Below are positions 8,992 through 17,987 of a stretch of 64,000 bases of DNA, one piece after another. The notes under the pieces were generated by a model that saw nothing but the letters and a program-made list of their open reading frames with translations, was not told the origin of the DNA and did not search any database. Both the position numbers and the translations under genes were made by a program. How positions within the stretch are numbered: the first letter of the stretch is position 1; each line of letters begins with the position of its first letter. Source of the DNA: Azospirillum doebereinerae (lineage in GTDB: Bacteria; Pseudomonadota; Alphaproteobacteria; Azospirillales; Azospirillaceae); contig NZ_RZIJ01000009.1 of NCBI RefSeq assembly GCF_003989665.1, forward strand, positions 62,001-126,000, in the 5' to 3' direction.

Positions 8992-11900
8992 TCAGTCGAG
9001 GCTGATGTCCCCGGGGCCGAGCAGGACGATGTTGAAGCGCGCCAGCAGGCGGGCTTCGGTCGCAGCAACCTGACCGTCGCCGTTGGCATCGACCACCAGA
9101 TACAGACCGGTGTTCGTACCGTCGTTCGCCAGCACCAGGGCGTTCGCGTTCGCCGAGGAGTTGGTGAGCGTGCCCAAGGCGGTGCGGAAGCTGGCCAGAT
9201 CGGTGTCGGCCAAGCTCGCCACGACGGTGGAGAGACGGACGACCTCGTCGGTGGCCAGATTCACCGCACCCTGCGCACGGGTCGCCCCGTCGAGAGCGCC
9301 GCTGCCGTTGCGGTCGACGAAGGTGCGCAGCGCGCCCGTGATCACGGCACTGTCCGTACCGGACTGGAAGTTGTTGATCACGTCGTTGCCGGTGTTCGCA
9401 CCCGCGGCCCCGCCTTCACCGTCCGTCGTATAGACGATCTGGTCGGTGCCCGCGCTGGTCTGCAACGTCACCGTATCGACGCCGAGACCGCCGGCGAAGC
9501 GGACCGAACCGCCCGTCACCATCACGACATCCGAGCTGGTGCCGCCCACCAGGGATTCGACAACCGATACCGAGAGGGTGTTGGAGGTGTCGCCCAGACG
9601 GATGATGTCGGAGCCCGAGCTGCCGACCAGCGTTTCGACACCGCGGGTGATCAGCGTGCCCGCTGAACCCATGGTGACGACGTCGGTGGCCGTACCGCCG
9701 ATGACGATCAACACCCCCGACACCGTCAGCGTGTTGCCGATGTCACCCAGGAACACGATATCGCTGTTCGAGCTGCCGACCAGCGTCTCGATGTCGCGAA
9801 GGGCGATCGTGTTGCCGGTCGAACCGAGCGTGACCACGTCGATGCCCGAACCGCCGACCAGCACCTCGACCGCGTTGGCCAGCAGCGTGTTGCCGCCGGA
9901 GCCGAGGAAGACGATGTCGGTGTTGGTGCCGCCCGTCAGGGTTTCCAGCAGGGACACGGTCAGGGTGTTCACCGTGTCGCCCAGGCGGACGGTGTCGGTG
10001 CCCGTGCTGCCCGTCAACGTCTCGACGCCACGGGTGATCAGGGCGCCGGCCGTCAGCAGGGTGACGACGTCGGTCGCCGTGCCCCCGATCAGGATGTCCA
10101 CGTCGGAGACCGCCAACGTGTTGGTGGTGTCGCTGAGGAAGACGATCTCGGTGCCGATGTTGCCGCTCAGCGTCTCGATGCCACGGAGCGCGATCGTCGC
10201 ACCCGAGCTGCCGAGCGTGACCACATCGGTGCCCGAGCCGCCGACCAGCACCTCCACCGCGTTGGCCAGCAGCGTGTTGCCGCCGGAGCCGAGGAAGACG
10301 ATGTCGGTGTTGGTGCCGCCCGTCAGGGTTTCCAGCAGGGACACGGTCAGGGTGTTCACCGTGTCGCCCAGGCGGACGGTGTCGGTGCCCGTGCTGCCCG
10401 TCAACGTCTCGACGCCACGGGTGATCAGGGCGCCGGCCGTCAGCAGGGTGACGACGTCGGTCGCCGTGCCCCCGATCAGGATGTCCACGTCGGAGACCGC
10501 CAACGTGTTGGTGGTGTCGCCAAGGAAGACGACCTCGGTGCCCACGTTGCCGATCAGGGTCTCGATGCCACGCAGGATGACCGTGCTGGCGGCGTTGTCC
10601 AGAGTGACGCTGTCGGCCTCGGCGCCACCGATCAGGATGTCGATCGCATTCGCAACCAGCGTGTTGCCGGCCGAGCCCAGGAACACGATTTCGGTGCCAG
10701 CGGCACCGATCAGGGTTTCCACGGCCGACACGAGGACCGTGGAGCCCGTGGAGCCGAAAGTTACAAGATCGGTGCCCGCACCGCCCGTCAGGGTCTCCAG
10801 GAAGGAGGCCAGCAGGGAGGTTCCGGTGGAGCCGAGCGTGACGATGTCGCTGCCGATGCCGCCAACCAGGGTGTCGATCGCCGAAGCCGTCAGCGTGTTG
10901 CCGAGCAGGTTCAACATCACGAGATCATTCGCGACACTGCCTGTCAGGGTCTCCAGGGCCGAAACCAGCAGCGTGCTGCCGGCGTTGCCGGCCAGGGTTA
11001 CGACGTCGGTGGCGGTGCCGCCGAGGATCGTTTCGACACCCGAAACCTGAAAGGTGTTGCCCGTGTCACCCAGCAGGATGACTTCGGTGCCCGCACCGCC
11101 AGTCAGCGCTTCGATGCCGCGCAGGACGATCGTACCGCCGGCCGAACCGATCGCGACCACATCCTCGTCGGCGCCTCCGACCAGGACATCGACCACGTTG
11201 GCCAGCAGCGTGTTCCCGGCGGAGCCGAGGAACACGATGTCGGTGCCCGCACCGCCCGTCAGGGTCTCCAGGAAGGAGGCCAGCAGGGTAGTGCCGGTGG
11301 AACCGAGGGTGACGGCGTCGTTGCCCGAACCGCCAGCCAGGGTCTCGAGAGCCGACACCAGCAGCGTGCCGCCGGTCGTGCCGATGCTGATGAGATCGGT
11401 GGCCGTACCGCCCGTGATGGTTTCGACGCCGCTCACCAGCATGCTGTTGCCGGTGTCGCCCAGAATGATCGTGTCGGCACCGGGGCCGCCCGTCAGCAGG
11501 GTCTCGATGCCGCGCAGGATCAGCGTGTTGGCCGTCGAACTGCTGATCGTGACGATGTCGGTGCCCGCACCGCCGATCAGGATGTCGAGGCCGCTGACCT
11601 GCAGGGTGCTGCCGACCGAGCCGAGGAAGACCAGATCGGTGCCCGCGCCACCCGTCAGGGTCTCCAGAGCGGAGGCCAACAGGGTGGTGCCGGCGGAGCC
11701 GAGCGTAACGACGTCGTTGCCCGAATCGCCAGCCAGGGTCTCGAGAGCCGACACCAGCAGCGTGCCGCCGGTCGTGCCGCCCAAGATGACCGCGTCGGTG
11801 CCCGTGCTGCCCGTGAGGGTTTCGAGAGCCGACACGACCAGCGTACTGCCGGCGGAGCCGAGCGTGACGAGGTCGGTGTCGGTGTTGCCGGTCAGAGTCT

Positions 11901-14900
11901 CCAGACCACGCACGATGATCGTGTTGCCGGCGGAGCTGAGCGTGACGACGTCGTTGCCGGTGTCGCCGATCAGGATCTCGACCGCGTCGATCAACAGCAC
12001 GCGGCCAATGGAGCCAAGATAGACCAGGTCGGTGCCCGCACCACCCGTAATGGTCTCAAGCTCGAAGGCCAGCAACGTGGTGCCGGCAGAGCCGAGGGTG
12101 ACGGCGTCGAGGCCGGTGTTGCCGATCAGGGTCTCGATGCCGGAGACCAGAATGTTGTTGTCACCGGTCAGCGTGATAACGTCTTGGCCGGAACCGCCGG
12201 TCAAAGTGTCCAGAGCCGACACGACCATCGTGTTGCTGGTGTCGGCCAGCGTGATGAGGTCGAGGCTGTCGGTACCGGTCAGGGTTTCCAGGCCACGCAC
12301 GATGATTGTGCCGCCGCCCGTGAGCGTGACGGTGTCGGTGCCCGCACCGCCGATCAACACTTCAAGCGAGCTGACGACCAGGGAGTTGCCGACCGAGCCA
12401 AGGAAGACAAGATCGGTGCCCGCACCGCCCATGATGGTCTCAAACCCGGAGACCAGCAGGGTGTTACCGGTGGAGCCGAGCGTGACGATATCGAGGCCGG
12501 TGTTGCCGACCAGGGTTTCCAGCGCCGAAACCAACATTGTGGCACCGGCCCTGGTGCCGAGGCTGATGACGTCGGTGCCCGCACCGCCGGTCAGGGTTTC
12601 CAGCGCCGAAACCAGCATTGTGGCACCGGCCGTGGTGTCGAGGCTGATGGTGTCGATGCCGATGCCGCCGGTCAGGGTTTCGATGACCGAAACCAGCAGG
12701 GTGTTGCCGATGGCGCCGAGGCCGATGGCGTCGGTGCCGGTGCCACCGACCAGGGTTTCGATGACCGAAAGCAGGACGGTGTTGCTGGTGTCGGCCAGCG
12801 TGACAAGGTCGTTGCCGCTGTTGCCGGTCAGGGTCTCAAGGCCACGCACGACGATCGTGTTGCCGGTGGAGCCGAGCGTGACGGCATCGATGCCCGAACC
12901 GCTGGTCAGCACTTCGGTCGCGCTGACCAACAGCGTATTACCAAAGGAGCCAAGATAGACCAGATCGGTGCCCGCACCGCCCGTGATGGCCTCAAACTCG
13001 GAGACCAGCAGAGTGGCACCGGCGGATCCCAGCGCGACAACGTCGATGCCGGAGTTTCCCGTCAGCGTCTCGACCAGATTGACCGACAGCGTGGTGCCGT
13101 TGGCGATGCCGATCGTGACGATGTCGGTGTCGGCGGTGCCGGTCAGCGTCTCGATGAAGGCGATCGAAACGGTGCCGCCGGTGCCCGACAGCGTGATGAC
13201 ATCGGTGCCGATGCCGCCGGTCAGTGTCTCGACGGCCGACACCAGCAGGGTGTTGCCGATGGTGCCCAGCGTGATGGCGTCGGTGCCCGCCGCATCGCCG
13301 ATCAGGGTTTCGAGCACCGACACCAGCAGGGTGTTGCTGACCGCGCCGAGGCTGACGATGTCGGTGCCGGTACCGCCGAGCAGGGTTTCGATCTGTGTGA
13401 CGAGCAGGGTGTTGCCGCTGCCGCCCAGGCTGACGAGGTCAATGCCTGAGCCGCCGACCAGGGTTTCCAGCGACGACGCCAGCAGGGTGCTGCCTGCGGT
13501 GGTGCCAATGGTGACGATGTCGATGAGGGCAGAGCCGGTCAGGACTTCAAGGGCGGAAACGAGAAGCGTGCCGCCGGCCGACCCGATGGTGAAGGTGTCG
13601 CTGCCGGCAGCGCCGGTCAACGTCTCGATCAGCGACGCCGTCATGGTATTGCCGGTGCTGCCCAGCGTGATGGCGTCGGTGCCGACGCCGCCGGTCAGCG
13701 TCTCGATCAGCGACACCCGCAGGGTGTTGCCACCGCTGTCCAGCGTGATGGTATCGGCACCGTTGGTGCCTGCCAACGTCTCGATCAGCGACACCGTCAT
13801 GGTTCTGCCGGCGCTGCCGATGGTGACGACGTCGCTACCGATACCACCGGTCAGCGTCTCGATCAGCGACACCCGCAGGGTGTTGCCCGTGCTGCCAAGC
13901 GTGATGGCATCGGCACCGGCGCCGCCAGTCAGCGACTCGATCAGCGACACCAGCGTCGTGTTGCCGCCAGAGCCGAGAGTTACGAGATGATCGACAGAAT
14001 TCGTACCCACAAGGGTTTCTATGTTAGAGACCCCCAGGATGTAAGTTCCCCCAAGAGTAATGATATCCGTTGCGGTCGATCCTATAATATAATCGACGTT
14101 ACTAACCGACAGCGTGCTGCCGGTTGATCCGATTTGAAGATTGAGCGTTCCACTGCCAGAAGCAACAAAAGTCTCAATATTGTATAATTCCACTCTATCA
14201 TTGGCCGAAATAAGTGCATAATTAATAAAGTCGGCTCCCGATCCGCCGATCAAGGTCTCGATAAGCTTTACATTTAAAGTGTTGTTCGAATTGTTCAGCG
14301 CAACGACATCGACGCCCACGCCGCCCGTCAAGGTTTCCAGCAGAGAGACCAACAGCGTTGAGCCGACTGATCCGATGGTGACGGCATCGGTGCCCACGCC
14401 GCCGGTCAGAGTCTCCAGCAGCGACACCGTCATGGTGGTGCCGCCGGTGCCGATGGTGACGAGATCGGTGCCCACGCCGCCGACCAGGGTCTCCAGCAAC
14501 CTCACCGTCAGGGTGGTGCCGGCGCTGCCGATGGTGACGACGTCGGTGCCCACGCCCCCGGTCAGAGTCTCCAGCAGCGACACCCTCATGGTGGTGCCGC
14601 CGCTGCCGATGGTGACGAGATCGGTGCCCACGCCGCCGGCCAGGGTCTCCAGCAACCTCACCGTCAGGGTGGCGCCGGCGCTGCCGATGGTGACGACGTC
14701 GGTGCCCACGCCCCCGGTCAGGGTTTCCAACCGGGAGACCAGCATGGTCGAACCGGCGGTTCCGAGGGTGACGGCGTCGATGCTGGCGCCGCCGGTCAGC
14801 GTCTCCAGCCCCGACACTCTCGCAGTGATGCCGGAGGATCCCAGCGTGATCACGTCGATGCCGGTGCCGCCGACGATTGTCGATATCAGTGACACCGTGG

Positions 14901-15720
14901 TGGTGTTGCCCGGCGCCCCCAAGTTCAAAGACGTCGTGCCGCCTGCGCCGCCCGCAGTGACGAATTCCAGGCCCCACGCGGCGACCGTCACGCCGTTGGA
15001 GCCGAGCGTGACGGTGTCCGTTCCAGCACCGCCGATGACGGTTTCAGTGTTGTAGACCGCTGTCGTGTTACCGGCGTCGCCCAGAATGATGACGTCGATG
15101 CCAGTACCACCCAGCATAGATTCCACTTTGGACACCACCACGGTGTTGCCCGCCGAGCCCAGCGTGATGATGTCGGTTCCAACGCCACCAACCAGGGTTT
15201 CCACCTGCGACATCGTTGAGGTGTTGCCCGCTGAGCCCAGCATGATGACATCGTTCCCAAGCCCGCCGCTCAGGCTTTTCAGCCCCGACACCGTCATGGT
15301 GGTGCCAGTCGTACCGACCAACTTGATCACATTGGTGCCGCCGGTGCCGATCAGCGTCTCCAGCCCGCTCACCAGCAGCGTCGAACCGGTACTGCCAACC
15401 GTCACCACATCGGTGCCTACGCCGCCCGTCAGGGTCTCCAGCAGAGAGACCAGCATGGTCGAGCCGCCGGAGCCGATGGTCACGGCATCGGTGCCGACGC
15501 CGCCGGTCAGAGTTTCAAGCAGATCAACTAGAATTGTATTTCCGTTGCTTCCAAGCGTAACAAAGTCAGGTCCGTCTAAATTCGAAGATCCCGTTATCGT
15601 TTCGACCCCATTAACAATTAATGTGGCGCCTCCAGAAAGAATAAGAAAGTCCGCAGGTCCATTTCCTGTAACGGTGACATCTGTCGTGAAGCCAGCGCCA
15701 TTAAGACTGGACTGCCCCAT
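8992..15720 (-). CDS. Giant beta-strand/RTX-like repeat protein, probable type I secreted surface protein
   Basis: The protein has 2242 residues and starts MGQSSLNGAGF at 15720, with AGGTAGGTG just upstream. After about 30 residues it is built almost wholly from tandem units of 26 residues (some 24-29). By my parsing there are about 78 units, of the form TLLVSxLETLTGGxGTDVVTLGSxGN. Each contains one RTX-like GGxGxDxVxL nonapeptide and two likely beta strands. Units carrying VRGLETL recur about every five units in the C-terminal half. The last 160 residues are different: NNFQSGTDSAVITGALRTF, a Ca-binding-like DANGDGQVAATEA, and the end NIVLLGPGDISLD, like C-terminal export regions of type I substrates. 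There is no Sec signal. The likely role is an extracellular filament, adhesin or matrix protein; no enzyme domain and no ABC/MFP export genes are seen nearby. Function is inference. Confidence 0.85.
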   Translation of the reverse strand: MGQSSLNGAGFTTDVTVTGNGPADFLILSGGATLIVNGVETITGSSNLDGPDFVTLGSNGNTILVDLLETLTGGVGTDAVTIGSGGSTMLVSLLETLTGGVGTDVVTVGSTGSTLLVSGLETLIGTGGTNVIKLVGTTGTTMTVSGLKSLSGGLGNDVIMLGSAGNTSTMSQVETLVGGVGTDIITLGSAGNTVVVSKVESMLGGTGIDVIILGDAGNTTAVYNTETVIGGAGTDTVTLGSNGVTVAAWGLEFVTAGGAGGTTSLNLGAPGNTTTVSLISTIVGGTGIDVITLGSSGITARVSGLETLTGGASIDAVTLGTAGSTMLVSRLETLTGGVGTDVVTIGSAGATLTVRLLETLAGGVGTDLVTIGSGGTTMRVSLLETLTGGVGTDVVTIGSAGTTLTVRLLETLVGGVGTDLVTIGTGGTTMTVSLLETLTGGVGTDAVTIGSVGSTLLVSLLETLTGGVGVDVVALNNSNNTLNVKLIETLIGGSGADFINYALISANDRVELYNIETFVASGSGTLNLQIGSTGSTLSVSNVDYIIGSTATDIITLGGTYILGVSNIETLVGTNSVDHLVTLGSGGNTTLVSLIESLTGGAGADAITLGSTGNTLRVSLIETLTGGIGSDVVTIGSAGRTMTVSLIETLAGTNGADTITLDSGGNTLRVSLIETLTGGVGTDAITLGSTGNTMTASLIETLTGAAGSDTFTIGSAGGTLLVSALEVLTGSALIDIVTIGTTAGSTLLASSLETLVGGSGIDLVSLGGSGNTLLVTQIETLLGGTGTDIVSLGAVSNTLLVSVLETLIGDAAGTDAITLGTIGNTLLVSAVETLTGGIGTDVITLSGTGGTVSIAFIETLTGTADTDIVTIGIANGTTLSVNLVETLTGNSGIDVVALGSAGATLLVSEFEAITGGAGTDLVYLGSFGNTLLVSATEVLTSGSGIDAVTLGSTGNTIVVRGLETLTGNSGNDLVTLADTSNTVLLSVIETLVGGTGTDAIGLGAIGNTLLVSVIETLTGGIGIDTISLDTTAGATMLVSALETLTGGAGTDVISLGTRAGATMLVSALETLVGNTGLDIVTLGSTGNTLLVSGFETIMGGAGTDLVFLGSVGNSLVVSSLEVLIGGAGTDTVTLTGGGTIIVRGLETLTGTDSLDLITLADTSNTMVVSALDTLTGGSGQDVITLTGDNNILVSGIETLIGNTGLDAVTLGSAGTTLLAFELETITGGAGTDLVYLGSIGRVLLIDAVEILIGDTGNDVVTLSSAGNTIIVRGLETLTGNTDTDLVTLGSAGSTLVVSALETLTGSTGTDAVILGGTTGGTLLVSALETLAGDSGNDVVTLGSAGTTLLASALETLTGGAGTDLVFLGSVGSTLQVSGLDILIGGAGTDIVTISSSTANTLILRGIETLLTGGPGADTIILGDTGNSMLVSGVETITGGTATDLISIGTTGGTLLVSALETLAGGSGNDAVTLGSTGTTLLASFLETLTGGAGTDIVFLGSAGNTLLANVVDVLVGGADEDVVAIGSAGGTIVLRGIEALTGGAGTEVILLGDTGNTFQVSGVETILGGTATDVVTLAGNAGSTLLVSALETLTGSVANDLVMLNLLGNTLTASAIDTLVGGIGSDIVTLGSTGTSLLASFLETLTGGAGTDLVTFGSTGSTVLVSAVETLIGAAGTEIVFLGSAGNTLVANAIDILIGGAEADSVTLDNAASTVILRGIETLIGNVGTEVVFLGDTTNTLAVSDVDILIGGTATDVVTLLTAGALITRGVETLTGSTGTDTVRLGDTVNTLTVSLLETLTGGTNTDIVFLGSGGNTLLANAVEVLVGGSGTDVVTLGSSGATIALRGIETLSGNIGTEIVFLSDTTNTLAVSDVDILIGGTATDVVTLLTAGALITRGVETLTGSTGTDTVRLGDTVNTLTVSLLETLTGGTNTDIVFLGSGGNTLLANAVEVLVGGSGIDVVTLGSTGNTIALRDIETLVGSSNSDIVFLGDIGNTLTVSGVLIVIGGTATDVVTMGSAGTLITRGVETLVGSSGSDIIRLGDTSNTLSVSVVESLVGGTSSDVVMVTGGSVRFAGGLGVDTVTLQTSAGTDQIVYTTDGEGGAAGANTGNDVINNFQSGTDSAVITGALRTFVDRNGSGALDGATRAQGAVNLATDEVVRLSTVVASLADTDLASFRTALGTLTNSSANANALVLANDGTNTGLYLVVDANGDGQVAATEARLLARFNIVLLGPGDISLD
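9790..10560. repeat. Near-identical tandem duplication of about 387 bp inside the repeat gene
   Basis: The stretch beginning GTTGGCCAGCAGCGTGTTGC at 9874 recurs at 10261, an offset of 387 bp (129 codons, five protein units). Identity is almost complete for over 250 bases in each copy. In the protein the two blocks both run from TNTLAVSDVDILIGGTATD to NTLLANAVEVLVGGSG. Boundaries are approximate. This is a recent in-frame expansion of the array. Confidence 0.85.
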
Positions 15721-16345
15721 ATAAACACCTACCTATATTCCAAATTCCGGTGAAAGCGGCCGAGAATTCCGACACGATGCCGGCCATCGCGTGAAACTTT
15801 TCCAAGGTAGATTTGGTAATCTCACGGCGAGCTTGGCGTAGTCAAGATATCGGATCAAAAATAATTTTCCAGTTGATCGTAAAAAAATATAGAGATGGCT
15901 CACCAAGAAAATTAAAAATGGTGTTTTCGCGCAAATTGCTTTTCCACCATATTTTCAGCCAATACGTAGGAACAAATTAGCTAAGATGAGAAATTTTTCA
16001 TGGATTGGAAACATTTTTCATGGCTCGGGAACCCTAATTTTGTTATTTTCTGACACTGCCAAAACGCGTGCACTTTTTCAGTGTGCAATATTTCAGCGTT
16101 AAGCCGATTTTGTTGATTATTATGAACTCGATTTTTATCCAATGCCGCAAGGATGATTAGTAAAATTTCTAAGTAATAATCGGAAATATTGAAAAAATTC
16201 TAGATCATCTCCCTTACTATTAAAGCATTATTAAAATAGAAAATATATTCAATATTTGTTTTATATTTTTTCCTATGACGTTATATTCCATGAATTCTTA
16301 GATCCTGACTCCGAATTACTTTTAATGCGCTCATGTCCGGGCGAT
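15721..16345. other. AT-rich upstream region of the giant repeat gene
   Basis: About 625 bases contain no gene. From about 15840 to 16280 the sequence is strongly AT-rich, with many A and T runs, in sharp contrast to the GC-rich chromosome. It should contain the promoter of the repeat gene transcribed leftward. The composition suggests foreign origin or binding of a silencing nucleoid protein. No tRNA, array or clear operator was recognised. Confidence 0.6.
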
Positions 16346-16620
16346 TCATAGAACGAGCATTTCGACACTGACGATGAAGAGCCATGCCAAGGCGCTTTCG
16401 ACGGTTGCCTCGAAGTTCTTGGCAAAGCGTCGATTTCGGTTGAGCCACGCGATCAGGCGTTCGACCACCCAACGGCGGGGGAGAAGTTCAAAGCCCTTGG
16501 CGATATCGGAGCGCTTGATGATCTCCACGGTCCAAGTGCCGATCCGATCGAGCGCGGTTTCCAGTTTGGGGCTGGCATAGCCGTCATCGGCAAAGACATA
16601 CCGCACCAAGGGAAAAGACT
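16346..16620 (-). pseudogene. IS5-family transposase, C-terminal fragment
   Basis: The frame reads FPLVRYVFADDGYASPKLET, IGTWTVEIIKRSDIAKGFEL, LPRRWVVERLIAWLNRNRRF and ends SALAWLFIVSVEMLVL. This is the C-terminal third of an IS5-type DDE transposase, including the final catalytic Glu region (WVVER). The N-terminal two thirds are missing. At about 16620 the sequence switches without a gap into an IS630 transposase, so one element truncated the other. Confidence 0.8.
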
Positions 16621-17273
16621 TCGGATGAGGATGTCGCCGCTTCGCAGCGTCGGCGCCAGAATCTGTTCGACGCAGGCGCGGAAGACGGTGGCGTTGATCG
16701 GCCCGTCAAGCACACAGGGGGCGACGCTGCCGGTGATGCCCAGCCCGGCGATCAGTGTGGTTGTCTTCCAGTGCCCGTGCGGGACGGGGGCCAGGAGGCG
16801 CAAGCCACGGGCAGACCGGCCGTGGCGCCGGGGTATGTTGGTGCTGGCTCAGGTTTCGTCGAGCAACACCAGGCGCTCGGGATCGAGGGCCGGTTGACGA
16901 CGGATGAAGGCGCGCCGGGCCTCGACGACGTCATCACGCTGCTGCTCGGCGGCGTGTAGGCTTTTTTGAGCGTGAGGGTCTGGGCCTTGAGGAAGCGCCA
17001 CACCGTGCCGAGGCTGACGCTTACGCCACGACGGGCACACTTCTCGGGGCCGATCTCCTCCAGCGTCAGGTCGGGCTTGGTGGGCCAGCAGCGCGTCCGC
17101 ACCACCGCGCGGTGATCGCTCAGGCGCGAGCGATGGTCGCCACCCACCAAGCGCTTGACCCAGCGGATCGCCGTGCTGACGCTGAACCGGGCCGCCGCGG
17201 CGCGAGCCGAGCATTCGCTTGATACGGCTCGGGCAACCCGGTCTCTGAGAGGCTGGGAATAAGGGTCTGCCAT
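16620..17273 (-). pseudogene. IS630-family transposase, frameshifted, stopped and truncated
   Basis: It starts MADPYSQPLRDRVARAVSSE, with the helix-turn-helix segment AARFSVSTAIRWVKRLVGG. After LKAQTLTLKKA the family sequence moves to another frame (SLHAAEQQRDDVVEARRAF, ALDPERLVLLDET). There a TGA codon interrupts the catalytic DET motif region. It resumes as RLLAPVPHGHWKTTTLIAGL and VLDGPINATVFRACVEQIL in a third frame and ends at GDILI, before the last catalytic residue. It is clearly inactive. Confidence 0.82.
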
Positions 17274-17381
17274 CTCCAGCTCCGAGAAGGTCGATCAACC
17301 CTCGCAGAATCGCCGATTTCAACGCCCCAGGAAATCCCACAGAAAGAGAACGATTCAACTCGGTCGCAAGCCGCTCTAGCA
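16620..17381 (-). mobile_element. IS630-family insertion sequence, truncated at its 3' end
   Basis: The intact side lies near 17381, where the minus strand begins AGAGCGGCTTGCGACC, followed by GAGTTGAATCG before the transposase start at 17273. I take this as the terminal repeat by analogy with related elements. The other end is lost at the fusion with an IS5 fragment near 16620. The element is not autonomous. Confidence 0.65.
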
Positions 17382-17548
17382 ACGCCATCGTCGAGCGCGC
17401 CCATGTCGTCGCATCCGAAGCGCGTCCAGTCGTAGCGCCCGGGATGCTCCAGCCATTCGTGCAGAAGCTCGATGCCCCAGAGATCCTGGTCCTCGCCGCC
17501 GGTGCGGCGGATGCCAGGAATGGTGAAGGGGTGCCGGGAGCGCGGCAT
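17382..17548 (-). pseudogene. Unidentified gene fragment interrupted by the IS630 element
   Basis: A minus-strand frame from ATG 17548 reads MPRSRHPFTIPGIRRTGGED, WGIELLHEWLEHPGRYDWTR, then DDMGALDDGVARAA, and then runs into the IS630 end. The composition looks coding (ordered, mixed polar residues), but I do not recognise the family. It may be the 5' part of a host gene disrupted by the insertion. Confidence 0.35.
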
Positions 17549-17895
17549 GCGGATCCGGGAGGATGCAATGGGCCCGCCGGCCTTTGCCTGAGGGAGCGGG
17601 AGGCGGGGCCTCCCGCACAGGGTGCGAAACCGCGACACCAGTTGCAAGGGTTCCGTCCGGAAAGGCGTCTTGTCGGACGGAATCCAGCCGCGAGTCGGCG
17701 GCGCGGCGCCCGACACGCTATCCCGCGGCCGCCCGCGCGGTGGCGGTACGAACCCCAAGCGCTCGACTCAAACGACTCAAATGTTCACCGCCGCAAGCAA
17801 GCCGCTGAGGCGGCCGCCTCAACCAACTCTGAATACAGACCTAAATCACCTGACCAAAGCGCCTGAGAAAGGATAAATAGCCTAGGGACGAAAAG
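17549..17895. other. Intergenic stretch without a recognised gene
   Basis: About 350 bases lie between the fragment above and the terminator of the DUF882 gene. It contains only short overlapping frames in all phases and no recognisable product. Base composition returns to GC-rich here, marking the right border of the island. Confidence 0.4.
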
Positions 17896-17924
17896 GGCGC
17901 CAAATCCTATTTGGATTTGGCGCC
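17896..17924 (-). terminator. Intrinsic terminator of the DUF882 gene
   Basis: A perfect 12-bp inverted repeat (GGCGCCAAATCC at 17896-17907 with its complement at 17913-17924) has a 5-nt loop. On the minus strand it is followed by CTTTTC. It lies 64 bp past the stop codon at 17988. Confidence 0.8.
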
Positions 17925-17987
17925 ACATCGGTTCAGAAGGCCAGAATACATTTTATGCCGGACTCAACAACCGGTTCGGCTCAAGCC

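Noticed and set aside
9446-13990. Long plus-strand open frames opposite the giant repeat gene, rich in Pro/Val/Ser
   Set aside because: They are antisense shadows of the 26-residue repeat. The regular DNA period keeps several frames open, they lack ribosome-binding sites, and the minus frame has the start, repeat logic and C-terminal domain.
8992-15720. CRISPR-like or minisatellite array
   Set aside because: The 78-bp period is coding, without spacers, and units vary mainly at synonymous or conservative positions.
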